DNA from: an uncultured Eubacteriales bacterium
GTDB taxonomy: Bacteria; Bacillota; Clostridia; Lachnospirales; Lachnospiraceae
Direction of reading: 5' to 3'
NCBI GenBank assembly: GCA_900314525.1
Contig: OMVN01000004.1
Location: forward strand, 1 to 64,000
Length of the DNA stretch: 64,000 bases
The position numbers and the translations under genes are program-made. Of this stretch, positions 1-7,582 are shown one piece after another; within the stretch, counting starts at the first letter, position 1, and the number at the start of each line of letters is the position of its first letter. The notes below the pieces were generated by a model that had not been told where the DNA came from, searched no databases, and saw only the letters and a program-made list of their open reading frames with translations.

Positions 1-199
1 TGAATTAATTGAATCAAATACATTATAATGTCCATAGTGATTACCTTTCTATCCGGATATTGTTTTTTCACAGATTCAATTATACTGGTTATTTAGGGGA
101 TAGTCACTTTTTTTGTGCAAATCCCTTTGAAATAAAGAAAATATATAGAAAAATGGTGGTATCATTTGACACTACCTTAATATTATATGGAGAATGAAA

Positions 200-718
200 A
201 TGAAATTAAGAAAAGTATTAGGTGTAGTGGTATTATCAGGAATGGCTATTTCTTTGGTAGCATGTGGTAATTCAGATAAGAAAACAAAAAACAATTCAGA
301 GACCTCAGCAGAAACTACAGTTCAGGAAAGTATTTCTGACAAACAGAGTGTAGATAAAAGCATAGCCAATGGTCTTGTGGGAACATGGGCTGAAAAAATT
401 GCCGGTCGTGGGGTGATAGAAATCTCTGAAGGTACCAAAGAAGGTACGTACAATATTGAAATTAACTGGGCAGATAGCGCTTTTGAATACTATCAGTGGG
501 AAATCAAGAATGCTCCTGCTACAGATAATGATGTTATCAGCTATGATAACTGTAAATTGACAATTCATACTTACAAGAGTGAGGATGAGGAAACAGTAAA
601 GGTTAAATATGAAAATGGAACAGGAAAGCTTTCTATTAATAGTGCAGGCGAAGTGGTTTGGCAGGATGATGTAGATAATTCTGGAGAGGATACTTCATTT
701 GTAAAGAATCAAAGATAA
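200..718 (+). CDS. Small secreted lipoprotein of unknown function
   Basis: The product has a lysine/arginine start, a hydrophobic stretch and a lipobox ending Leu-Val-Ala-Cys, so it should be lipidated and anchored on the outer face of the membrane. A Ser/Thr/Glu-rich linker follows (about residues 27-55), then a compact domain rich in Trp, Tyr and Asp of about 110 residues that I do not recognise. The ATG at 200 is chosen over the one at 194 because the GGAG at 189-192 is 7 bases from it and only 1 base from the other. The gene lies 10 bases before the zinc-ribbon membrane gene and probably shares its transcript, so a cell-envelope role is inferred. Confidence 0.8.
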   Translation: MKLRKVLGVVVLSGMAISLVACGNSDKKTKNNSETSAETTVQESISDKQSVDKSIANGLVGTWAEKIAGRGVIEISEGTKEGTYNIEINWADSAFEYYQWEIKNAPATDNDVISYDNCKLTIHTYKSEDEETVKVKYENGTGKLSINSAGEVVWQDDVDNSGEDTSFVKNQR

Positions 719-728
719 GGAGGTACAT

Positions 729-2327
729 ATGTATAGGTGTTTAGGTTGTGGTGCAAATCTTCGGTTTGACATTGAAAAACAGCTTCTCAAATGTGACAGC
801 TGTGACTCCGAATATCAAGTTGATGAGTACGACCAAAAATATAAGATAGAGGAAGAATCAGATATTGAAGGTGATGAATATCAAGCATATATTTGCACTT
901 GTCCCAATTGTGGTGGTGAGATAATTACCAATGATGAGAATACCATAGCTTCTTATTGTAGTTATTGTGGAGCTTCGGCAATACTAGAAAGAAGAATGAA
1001 AGGGATAAAAAAACCTCAGAGAATTATTCCATTTTCTATTTCAAGAGAAAAATGTAAAGAAAGATATAAACAGTTTGCAGGCAAAGTATATTTACTGCCT
1101 AAGGAATTGAAAGACAAAAATAGTTTGGAAAAATTCAGAGGAATTTACATGCCATACTGGTCATATTCCATTAATCATGAGGGAACGATTGAAACTGCAG
1201 CTGACGGTGAAGAAGTTAGAAAAGGAGACTACCTCTATACAGATCATTATAATGTAAAAGCAGATATAAAGGATGAACAGAGTGGGATTTCCTATTACGC
1301 ATCATCAAGTTTTGATGATGAATTTTCTCAGACAATTGCTCCTTTTGATTATAAAAAGAGCAAGGATTTCTCTTCTGCATATTTGTGTGGATTTTTTGCA
1401 GATATGGCAGATGTCGAGGAGAACACATATGCTAAAGAAGCGGGAAAAGTAGCTGACGAAATTACTTATCGCAGCCTGTCTGATAACGAGAAACTAAAAA
1501 AATTGAAACTTCATGATAACACTGAGGGTAAGATAAAGAAGACCAGAGCCATGGAGAATGGAGAGGCATCATTGTTTCCAGTATGGTTCATGACATATAA
1601 TAAAAATGACAGGGTTGCATATACAATTGTTAATGGTCAGACTGGAAAAACTTTTGGAGATATGCCTGTATCGGTTTCAAAATATATTCTGTTCACACTG
1701 CTATTTTCCATACCAGTATATATATTATTTGAGATTTTTCTGACAGTAATTCCAGGAACCCTCCTTACATATTCCACATATATATCTATGATTACAACGG
1801 TTACATACCTCATAAATATGAAAAAGCTAGAAAAACGAGAGAGGCATTGTGGGGACAAAGGTTTCAAAAATGCAGCTAAGGTTAGTGGGAATTATGATAA
1901 AGTAAAAGAAAATAAGGAAGACAGTGATGATGGAAATTATACGGGAACAATCGCCGTTATTACAATACTCATGATTGTTGGCATAGGAGTAATTTACTGC
2001 GATGGCAGTGACATAGTGAATTTCTTTACACCATTTTTACTGATAATTGAGGCGGGTGCAACAATAGTAGCTAATTATGTTAAGAGAAGTAAAAAATTGA
2101 TTCGCAAGTACAGACGGTCTTCTGGAATCTTGCTGCACATTATTTCTATGATAGTCGCTGCACTGCTCACTATTTCAACACCAGCCCAAGATATGTATTA
2201 CTACATAGCTACAGCAATTTTGCTCCTGGGAATAGCGGCAAGTAATATTTCGTTAATCAATAAATACAATGTGAGAACCACAAGACCACTTCCACAGTTT
2301 AACAGGGAAGGAGGGGAACAGAAATAA
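729..2327 (+). CDS. Zinc-ribbon membrane protein of unknown function
   Basis: The N-terminus carries two Cys4 zinc ribbons: CLGC with CDSC (residues 3-27) and CPNC with CSYC (about 58-82). A middle region of about 230 residues (PYWSY, then a conserved-looking SLFPVWFMTY motif) leads into several hydrophobic segments from about residue 320 to 520, with a Lys/Glu/Asp-rich cytoplasmic loop near 370-400. Similar zinc-ribbon plus membrane proteins occur in clostridia, often beside TPM-domain proteins, but their biochemical role is not known to me. AAGGAGG sits 6 bases before the ATG. The stop overlaps the start of the next gene (TAATG), a sign of translational coupling with the TPM protein. Confidence 0.8.
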   Translation: MYRCLGCGANLRFDIEKQLLKCDSCDSEYQVDEYDQKYKIEEESDIEGDEYQAYICTCPNCGGEIITNDENTIASYCSYCGASAILERRMKGIKKPQRIIPFSISREKCKERYKQFAGKVYLLPKELKDKNSLEKFRGIYMPYWSYSINHEGTIETAADGEEVRKGDYLYTDHYNVKADIKDEQSGISYYASSSFDDEFSQTIAPFDYKKSKDFSSAYLCGFFADMADVEENTYAKEAGKVADEITYRSLSDNEKLKKLKLHDNTEGKIKKTRAMENGEASLFPVWFMTYNKNDRVAYTIVNGQTGKTFGDMPVSVSKYILFTLLFSIPVYILFEIFLTVIPGTLLTYSTYISMITTVTYLINMKKLEKRERHCGDKGFKNAAKVSGNYDKVKENKEDSDDGNYTGTIAVITILMIVGIGVIYCDGSDIVNFFTPFLLIIEAGATIVANYVKRSKKLIRKYRRSSGILLHIISMIVAALLTISTPAQDMYYYIATAILLLGIAASNISLINKYNVRTTRPLPQFNREGGEQK

Positions 2328-3139
2328 TGAAAAAAGAAATCAAAAAATCATTAGGGTTATTCTTCCTTGGAATTATTATTTGTGTTTTTTCTGTTTTTCT
2401 ATCGAACTACAGTGCATACGCAAAAAATAAGAGTTCATCAAAAAATAATAATGAAAATAGTGATGCAGAGTATTATTACAAAAACGAAAAGACAGGATAT
2501 GAGGCGTATATTTTTGATGAGTCAGATCCAGGTCTATTAACTGAAAAAGAGAAGGAAAAACTGCTAGATGATATTAAAGGAGTAACAACTTATGGTAACG
2601 TTATTTTCTACAGTAATGATAACTCGGACTATGAAGGCAGCGCAAAAAAGAGATATACAAAGTATTTTGGAGAAGAAAGCGGAACAATATTTGCAATAAA
2701 TATGAATAAGAGAAAAATAACATTGTGGAGTTATGGAGATGTTTTGGATGTCATCTCTAAAGGAAGGTCCGATGTTATTGTATCAAATACGTATTCATAT
2801 GCAACTAAAAAGAAATACTATAAATGTGCATCTGAAGTATTTGCAGAAACTGAGACATTGCTAAAAGGCGGACACGTTAGCATGCCTATGAAACACATGT
2901 CCAATGCACTGCTGGCACTGGCGGTTGTGGCATTTATAAACTTTATAATTATTCTGGTAAGCAGAAGCAGGGAAGAACCTGCTATTTGGGAGATAATTAA
3001 ATCAATAGATTACAAACATGATGGAGATGTAAATGTAAAATTTACACATACAACAAAAAAATATGATCCCCCTTCTAGTTCCTCATCTGACAGTGGTGGA
3101 GGCGGAGGCGGAGGCGGCGGAAGCAGCCATAGTTTCTAA
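2327..3139 (+). CDS. TPM-domain membrane protein with Gly-rich tail
   Basis: An N-terminal membrane segment or signal (about residues 9-30) is followed by a TPM-type domain (about 55-175, with LTEKEKEKLLDDI and the GTIFAINM/ITLWSYGD region). A second membrane helix lies at about 193-212. The C-terminus is a Ser-rich then poly-Gly stretch ending in SSHSF, a tail seen repeatedly in TPM proteins. TPM domains are linked to envelope processes and photosystem repair in other lineages; the role in Firmicutes is unclear. It is translationally coupled to the zinc-ribbon protein, so the two may form one membrane complex (inference). Confidence 0.8.
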   Translation: MKKEIKKSLGLFFLGIIICVFSVFLSNYSAYAKNKSSSKNNNENSDAEYYYKNEKTGYEAYIFDESDPGLLTEKEKEKLLDDIKGVTTYGNVIFYSNDNSDYEGSAKKRYTKYFGEESGTIFAINMNKRKITLWSYGDVLDVISKGRSDVIVSNTYSYATKKKYYKCASEVFAETETLLKGGHVSMPMKHMSNALLALAVVAFINFIIILVSRSREEPAIWEIIKSIDYKHDGDVNVKFTHTTKKYDPPSSSSSDSGGGGGGGGGSSHSF

Positions 3140-3218
3140 GAATCTATAATGAATAATATTTGACATCAAAATAATACCATGTTAGAATACAGAAAATAGT
3201 TACAGAATATGAATTGTC

Positions 3219-3318
3219 ATTACGGTTCACCGGAACGGTAATATAAAGGCATCTAGACCTAGGTCGTAGGTACGGCGCGAAAGCGTTATAAGACTTGGGT
3301 CTGGATGCTTATTTTTTT
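3219..3318 (+). ncRNA. Structured leader RNA, terminator-type riboswitch candidate
   Basis: Two hairpins lie in the leader of the GNAT gene. The first pairs ATTAC/GTAAT and GTTC/GAAC (3219-3242) around an ACCG tetraloop, with one G-G mismatch. The second is a 17-pair stem (3249-3265 with 3292-3308, several G-U pairs) enclosing an asymmetric loop with GTAGGTACGG and a small GAAA-capped hairpin. The 3' arm runs straight into a U-rich tract (3309-3318) just before the GGAGG of the next gene, so the second hairpin can act as a terminator. Loop bases CCG (3230-3232) could kiss CGG (3273-3275). Two hairpins with loop contact and a terminator-forming second hairpin recall the guanidine-IV (mepA) class, and the downstream exporter remnant fits; the class is not proven. 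Confidence 0.5.
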
Positions 3319-3328
3319 GGAGGTACAA

Positions 3329-3748
3329 ATGAAAATAAAATTATTTAATGAACTGACATCGGATTCAATTTTAGTAAGAGAGGAAGTTTTTATAAGGGAA
3401 CAGGGATTTATAGAGGAGTTTGATGATACAGATAAAATTGCATGTCACTTAGTTGCCTTTGATGGTGATAAACCAGTAGGAACATGTCGTTTTTTCTTTA
3501 ATAAATACAGACAGAGCTGGATAATTGGAAGAGTAGCTGTCCTAGAGATTGCAAGAGGGCTTAATGTTGGCAGTCTGATAATAAATGAAGCAGAGAAACA
3601 TATACGAGAAATGAATGGAAAGTTAATTGAATTAGCAGCACAGAAACAGGCAGAACATTTTTATGCAAAAAATGGTTATGTATCCTTTGGAGAACTGTTT
3701 TATGATGAACACTGTTTGCACACATGGATGAGAAAGGAACTTGTATAA
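3329..3748 (+). CDS. GNAT-family N-acetyltransferase
   Basis: This is a single-domain GNAT protein of about 139 residues, close to the ElaA/YjcF type. Visible features are the N-terminal REEVFIREQGF motif typical of this subgroup, the VGTCRFF strand, a GRVAV strand followed by ARGLNVGSLI (the acetyl-CoA pyrophosphate loop region) and the C-terminal AEHFYAKNGY motif. The acetyl acceptor is unknown. The ATG at 3329 is preferred because GGAGG lies 6 bases upstream; a start at 3305 would lie inside the RNA terminator stem. The downstream exporter remnant begins at the base after its stop codon, so both were one transcript under the leader RNA. Confidence 0.8.
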   Translation: MKIKLFNELTSDSILVREEVFIREQGFIEEFDDTDKIACHLVAFDGDKPVGTCRFFFNKYRQSWIIGRVAVLEIARGLNVGSLIINEAEKHIREMNGKLIELAAQKQAEHFYAKNGYVSFGELFYDEHCLHTWMRKELV

Positions 3749-4043
3749 ATGAATAAATTAATATCAATATTTCCTCTTATTATGGAAAGAGAGTCTGAGT
3801 GAAGGCATATCTCATCTTGGAGTAGGTAATTTTGCACTTGGTGCAGTGATTATTTTGTTGGAGGGAGGATGGATACTTGTGTATAGAAGCGGGTTTCAGA
3901 TTAGTAATACCTCACTTATGGCTAATATTATTCTAGCAATAATTCTTTTTCTGATTGGAATAATATTTTTGCATGAGCCAATTACTGCAAGAAAAGTGAT
4001 TGGAATTGTAGTATGTATTGCAGGTGTATACCTGATAAAGTGA
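3749..4043 (+). pseudogene. Decayed DMT/EamA-type small transporter
   Basis: An ATG directly after the GNAT stop, with AAAGGA 9 bases upstream, opens a 17-codon peptide that stops at 3800-3802. From about 3780 a different frame encodes the C-terminal part of a DMT/EamA-like exporter: GVGNFALGAVIILLEGG, then VYRSGFQISNTSLMANIIL, then the helix IGIIFLHEPITARKVIG and a final helix ending VYLIK. Intact relatives are about 140 residues with four helices, so roughly the first helix and its following loop are missing. A deletion with a frameshift explains this best. A GTG at 3846 could start a 65-residue remnant, but no good ribosome site is seen there. Confidence 0.65.
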
Positions 4044-4076
4044 TAGTCTTATCTGTTGCTTAGATTAAATAAACAG

Positions 4077-4105
4077 TTGATTTTTAAAAAATACTCTGCT
4101 ATAAT
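4077..4105 (+). promoter_or_regulatory. Sigma-A type promoter for the leuA leader
   Basis: TTGATT at 4077-4082 and TATAAT at 4100-4105 are separated by 17 bases. Transcription would begin near 4112, just before the T-box stem I. Confidence 0.75.
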
Positions 4106-4111
4106 CGATAA

Positions 4112-4390
4112 ATAAAGGTTATGAAGAGGAATATTAGTCATAGGACTGATTTCAGAGAGCCATCGGCAGGTGTGAGATGGCAGAGGAAATATGATGAACT
4201 CGCCTTGGAACTGTCATCCGAAATGCACCGCAGAGTAGAAATGAACGGAAACCCACCGTTACAGGGGTAGGGCATATAAGTGTCTGATGAGTGTATAAGT
4301 TTTTACTTATGAATTAGAGTGGTACCGCGGAGCATATCCTTCGTCTCTAGTTGCTTACGGAGCAGCTGAAGACGGAGGTTTTTTTATAGT
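4112..4390 (+). promoter_or_regulatory. Leucine T-box leader of leuA
   Basis: The leader shows an AGTA-box (near 4234-4240), a specifier region GAACTC with CTC at 4199-4201 (a leucine codon) and the T-box core AGAGTGGTACCGCGG (about 4316-4330). It ends in a terminator: CCTTCGTCT pairs with AGACGGAGG, followed by seven T (about 4340-4386). Uncharged tRNA-Leu would pair with CTC and, through its NCCA end, with the T-box bulge, opening the terminator. The leucine specifier matches the biosynthetic gene downstream. Confidence 0.93.
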
Positions 4391-4464
4391 AATTGCTTCT
4401 GAAAACCAGTACTTGGCTGCCACAAAATAATAAATTATAAATAATCGAAAAGGAGATTGATACT

Positions 4465-6123
4465 ATGGAAAGTTACAAGAAATATTCGAGATCATATTTT
4501 TTACCACCTGTTGTTACTTATGACTGGGTAAAAAAGGACTATGTAGATAAAGCACCAATGTGGTGCAGCGTAGATTTGAGAGATGGAAATCAGGCGCTTA
4601 TTGAGCCAATGAGTCTTGAAGAAAAACTGGAGTTTTTTAAACTTCTTGTAAAGATTGGATTTAAGGAAATAGAGATTGGTTTCCCAGCAGCATCAGATAC
4701 AGAATTTGAATTTACAAGAGCCCTGATTGAGAGAAATATGATACCTGAGGACGTTACAATTCAGGTTCTTACACAGGCAAGAGAACATATAATCAAGAAG
4801 ACATTTGAGGCAGTTAAGGGTGCTCCAAGAGCTGTTATACATGTATATAATTCTACATCTGTATGGCAGAGAGAGCAGGTATTTAAGAAATCTAAAGAGG
4901 AAATTAAGCAGATTGCAATTGATGGTGCTGCTTTATTAAAGAAACTTGCTGACGAGACAGATGGTAATTTTGCATTTGAATACAGTCCAGAAAGTTTTTC
5001 ACAGACAGAGATGGACTATGCTCTTGAGGTTGTAAATGCAGTACTTGATGTATGGCAGCCAAAGGCAGAAAATAAGCCAATAATAAATCTTCCAATGACA
5101 GTTGAAAATATGATGCCACATGTTGCAGCATGCCAGATAGAATATTTTAATAAAAACATGAAATATAGAGATAATGTTGTTTTATCTCTTCACCCACATA
5201 ATGACAGAGGATGTGGTGTTGCAAATGCAGAGATGTGTCTTCTTGCAGGAGCTGACAGAGTAGAAGGAACAATATTTGGTAACGGAGAGAGAACAGGTAA
5301 TGTTGATATAGTAACTATCGCAATGAACATGTTCTCACAGGGTGTTGATCCTGAACTTGATTTCAGCAATATGCCAGAAATAAGAGAAACATATGAGAGA
5401 CTTACAAGAATGGATGTATCTCCAAGACAGCCATATGGTGGAGATTTAGTATTTACAGCATTTTCAGGTTCTCATCAGGACGCAATCGCTAAGGGTATGA
5501 CATGCAGAGAGGAAAGCGGAAAACCAGACTGGAAAGTACCTTATCTCCCAATTGACCCAGTTGATGTTGGACGTACTTATGATTCTGATGTTATCAGATT
5601 TAACAGCCAGTCAGGTAAAGGCGGAATGGGATATATCTTAAAGAATTCTTTCGATATTGTTCTTCCTAAGAATATGAGAGATGATGTGAGCTATTTCCTT
5701 AAGGGAGTTTCAGATGAGACACATAGTGAACTTACACCAGATGTTATTTATGATGAATTCAAGAAAGAATTTATTGATAAGGAATCAGAATTTAAGATTG
5801 CAGATGTTCACTTCAAACAGGAAGAGGGAATTGTTGCAACTGTATCAATAAAGAGCAAAGATGGAAAAACAGTCGATGTTGTATCTGCAGGTAATGGACG
5901 TCTTGATTCAGTAAGTAATGCACTTAAGAAACACTTTGGAATTACTTACAAGCTCACAGAGTACCAGGAACAGGCAATGAGTTCAGGTTCTCAGTCAAAT
6001 GCCATTGCATATGTATCAATTAATTACAACGACAAGATGTACTGGGGTGCTGGAATTGATCCTGATATCATCAAAGCTTCAATAAATGCTTTAGCTGTAG
6101 CAGTAAATAGAGCAATGCAGTAA
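4465..6123 (+). CDS. leuA: 2-isopropylmalate synthase
   Basis: This enzyme condenses acetyl-CoA with 2-oxoisovalerate in the first committed step of leucine synthesis. The 552-residue product has the DmpG/HMGL-like TIM barrel with VDLRDGNQAL (residues 36-45, metal and substrate binding), the metal-binding LHPHNDRG motif (about 242-249) and GNGERTGNVD (about 273-282). The C-terminal part (about 430-552) contains the LeuA dimerisation/leucine-feedback domain, including GAGIDPDII. The length matches the longer LeuA form found in many bacteria and fungi. AGGAG lies ahead of the ATG. It stands alone, without leuB, leuC or leuD, and is controlled by the leucine T-box. Confidence 0.95.
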   Translation: MESYKKYSRSYFLPPVVTYDWVKKDYVDKAPMWCSVDLRDGNQALIEPMSLEEKLEFFKLLVKIGFKEIEIGFPAASDTEFEFTRALIERNMIPEDVTIQVLTQAREHIIKKTFEAVKGAPRAVIHVYNSTSVWQREQVFKKSKEEIKQIAIDGAALLKKLADETDGNFAFEYSPESFSQTEMDYALEVVNAVLDVWQPKAENKPIINLPMTVENMMPHVAACQIEYFNKNMKYRDNVVLSLHPHNDRGCGVANAEMCLLAGADRVEGTIFGNGERTGNVDIVTIAMNMFSQGVDPELDFSNMPEIRETYERLTRMDVSPRQPYGGDLVFTAFSGSHQDAIAKGMTCREESGKPDWKVPYLPIDPVDVGRTYDSDVIRFNSQSGKGGMGYILKNSFDIVLPKNMRDDVSYFLKGVSDETHSELTPDVIYDEFKKEFIDKESEFKIADVHFKQEEGIVATVSIKSKDGKTVDVVSAGNGRLDSVSNALKKHFGITYKLTEYQEQAMSSGSQSNAIAYVSINYNDKMYWGAGIDPDIIKASINALAVAVNRAMQ

Positions 6124-6150
6124 AATTATAGAAATGACATTATTGAAATA

Positions 6151-6230
6151 AAAAACTGTGAGAGCAGGTGCACTTGGAACAAAATAGTTCCAGTGCAAGA
6201 CCTGTAATCTCACAGTTTTATTTTTTTTGC
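6151..6230. terminator. Bidirectional terminator between leuA and the NUDIX gene
   Basis: A long near-perfect hairpin pairs AAAACTGTGAGA with TCTCACAGTTTT and, inside it, GCACTTGGAAC with GTTCCAGTGC. Flanking A and T runs allow termination from both sides. It overlaps the stop codon of the converging NUDIX gene. Confidence 0.85.
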
Positions 6231-6796
6231 ATCAGCCAGGCCATAATGTGTACTGACTGTTTAAATTGACCGTTTTGAATCATGTCATCAATTTCCTCTG
6301 GTTTAAATTTATGACAGTTTAAAAATTCAATATCATCTAAATGTAAGTCGGAAACTTTTCGGCAATTTTTTGCCACAAATATGTATGCGTAATTGCTAGA
6401 AACAGTGGCACAGTCGGGAACAGTAAAGAGGTGAGTGAACGAGTCTGAGACATAGCCAGTTTCTTCTTTTAATTCTCTTTTGGCAGCGGGCAATGCAACT
6501 TCATCTAAATATTTCTGTGTAAACATTTCTGAGTAGTCATCACTGTCAATTGCACCTGCCGGAAATTCTGTTATTACTTCTCCTATTCCATGTCTGAATT
6601 GTCTGACACACAGGCAGTTTCCTTCGGTGTCATATGCAATAATTACAACATAATTTTTTCTTGTAAAATTGTAATATGGCTCAAATACAGTTCCATCAGG
6701 TAGCTCATACACATTGCTCCTAAAATCTATCCACTTGTCGGTAACAAGGTGAGTTGTCTTTACAAGTTTCCAGTTAAGATTTTCTTCTTCTTTCAT
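6218..6796 (-). CDS. NUDIX hydrolase, ADP-ribose pyrophosphatase type
   Basis: The product (192 residues) hydrolyses a nucleoside diphosphate linked to another group; the substrate is not determined. The NUDIX box is split: an AGAID segment, then an insertion with FTQKYLDEVALPA, then AAKRELKEETGY, which provides the REUXEEXG catalytic helix. Upstream strands (NYVVIIAYDTEGN, CVRQFRHGIGEVITEFPAG) fit the ADP-ribose pyrophosphatase subgroup. The start at 6796 is chosen because GAAGG lies 8 bases upstream; a start at 6826 has no ribosome site. It converges with leuA and lies just outside the insertion sequence. Confidence 0.85.
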   Translation of the reverse strand: MKEEENLNWKLVKTTHLVTDKWIDFRSNVYELPDGTVFEPYYNFTRKNYVVIIAYDTEGNCLCVRQFRHGIGEVITEFPAGAIDSDDYSEMFTQKYLDEVALPAAKRELKEETGYVSDSFTHLFTVPDCATVSSNYAYIFVAKNCRKVSDLHLDDIEFLNCHKFKPEEIDDMIQNGQFKQSVHIMAWLMQKK

Positions 6797-6893
6797 CAGT
6801 AATACCTTCAATCGTAAATTTTGCAACTATTCAAAATAGATTTTAAAAAGCTGCAATTTTTGTTTTATTTTACAACATAAAACAGTATTTATC

Positions 6894-6920
6894 TGAACTT
6901 CCAGTAAAATTAACTCTCGT
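6894..6920 (+). repeat. Left terminal inverted repeat of the IS
   Basis: The segment begins TGAACTTCC and ends TTAACTCTCGT. Its reverse complement matches 9420-9446 at 25 of 27 bases; the two differences are in the middle of the repeat. Confidence 0.85.
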
Positions 6921-6937
6921 TATGCTTAAATAGTGCA

Positions 6938-7360
6938 TTATTCATCGTCCCATTCATCCTCATCCCAGTCTGGATACTGTTGAATATTTCCTTTTGATTT
7001 GATTATACGAGATTCCATTTTTTCTGGAATTTCGTTGATTTTTGACACTGTAATTGTGAACATCCAGTCATCTCCAAAATCATAATGAAGTGAAAATTTC
7101 TGTCCCTTGCTAAGTCCAAGTTCATCAAGCGTTATGTCTGTCGAAGGCTCATCCCCTTCCGGATCAGACTGATAACTATATTCACTATACATACGATTAT
7201 CCATACAAAATTCATACAGATGCTCGTCTATAAAATCAAACGCTTCAAGAATAATCTGACATAACTGGTTCAATGTATTATCACCGCAGATCTCGATATT
7301 TCTATAAACTTCACGTCCTCTGCCAGCAGGATATACTTTCATCAAATACTGTTTATTCAT
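6938..7360 (-). CDS. Plasmid pRiA4b ORF-3-like protein, IS passenger
   Basis: This acidic protein of about 140 residues fits the pRiA4b ORF-3/IS1096 passenger family. Typical features are the N-terminal strand with a YLMKVYP-like motif, LNQLCQIILEAFDF, the YEFCMDN segment and the LHYDFGDDWMFTITV motif near residues 99-113, which is the family hallmark. The tail is Asp/Glu/Trp-rich. Its molecular function is unknown. AGAGGAG precedes two adjacent ATG codons (7363 and 7360); the second gives better spacing. Its start overlaps the end of the coiled-coil gene, and it lies inside the IS repeats, so it travels with the element. Confidence 0.75.
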   Translation of the reverse strand: MNKQYLMKVYPAGRGREVYRNIEICGDNTLNQLCQIILEAFDFIDEHLYEFCMDNRMYSEYSYQSDPEGDEPSTDITLDELGLSKGQKFSLHYDFGDDWMFTITVSKINEIPEKMESRIIKSKGNIQQYPDWDEDEWDDE

Positions 7361-7577
7361 CATTCTCCTCTTTCCCAGCAAGAAATCTCATTACCTCTTC
7401 AAAAGACCGCTCGCTGTTAGTAAATGCATCCATCAGTTCCTTGCTGCGGAGCTCATCTCGCTTCCGCATTAATTTCTCCAGCTTAGCCAGCTCCGCTTCA
7501 TATCTGTCCTTCGTTTTCGAAACCTGTTCTTTCTGTATTTCAATCTTTTCTTCTATTGGGATGCTTCTTCTTGCCAT
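7353..7577 (-). CDS. Short coiled-coil protein of the IS
   Basis: The 74-residue product is highly charged, with Lys/Glu heptad-like spacing over most of its length (about residues 8-50), which predicts a coiled coil. It starts 6 bases after the transposase stop, with AAGGATAAAA upstream, and overlaps the next gene by 8 bases. I do not recognise a family. Position between transposase and passenger gene suggests a transposition accessory or regulatory role (inference). Confidence 0.7.
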   Translation of the reverse strand: MARRSIPIEEKIEIQKEQVSKTKDRYEAELAKLEKLMRKRDELRSKELMDAFTNSERSFEEVMRFLAGKEENDE

Positions 7578-7582
7578 ACTTT

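Noticed and set aside
9-197. A 62-codon open frame before the first lipoprotein gene
   Set aside because: It starts at TTG without a ribosome site, has an implausible composition and overlaps the next ribosome site; the first 190 bases look like non-coding leader. No firm promoter could be assigned there.
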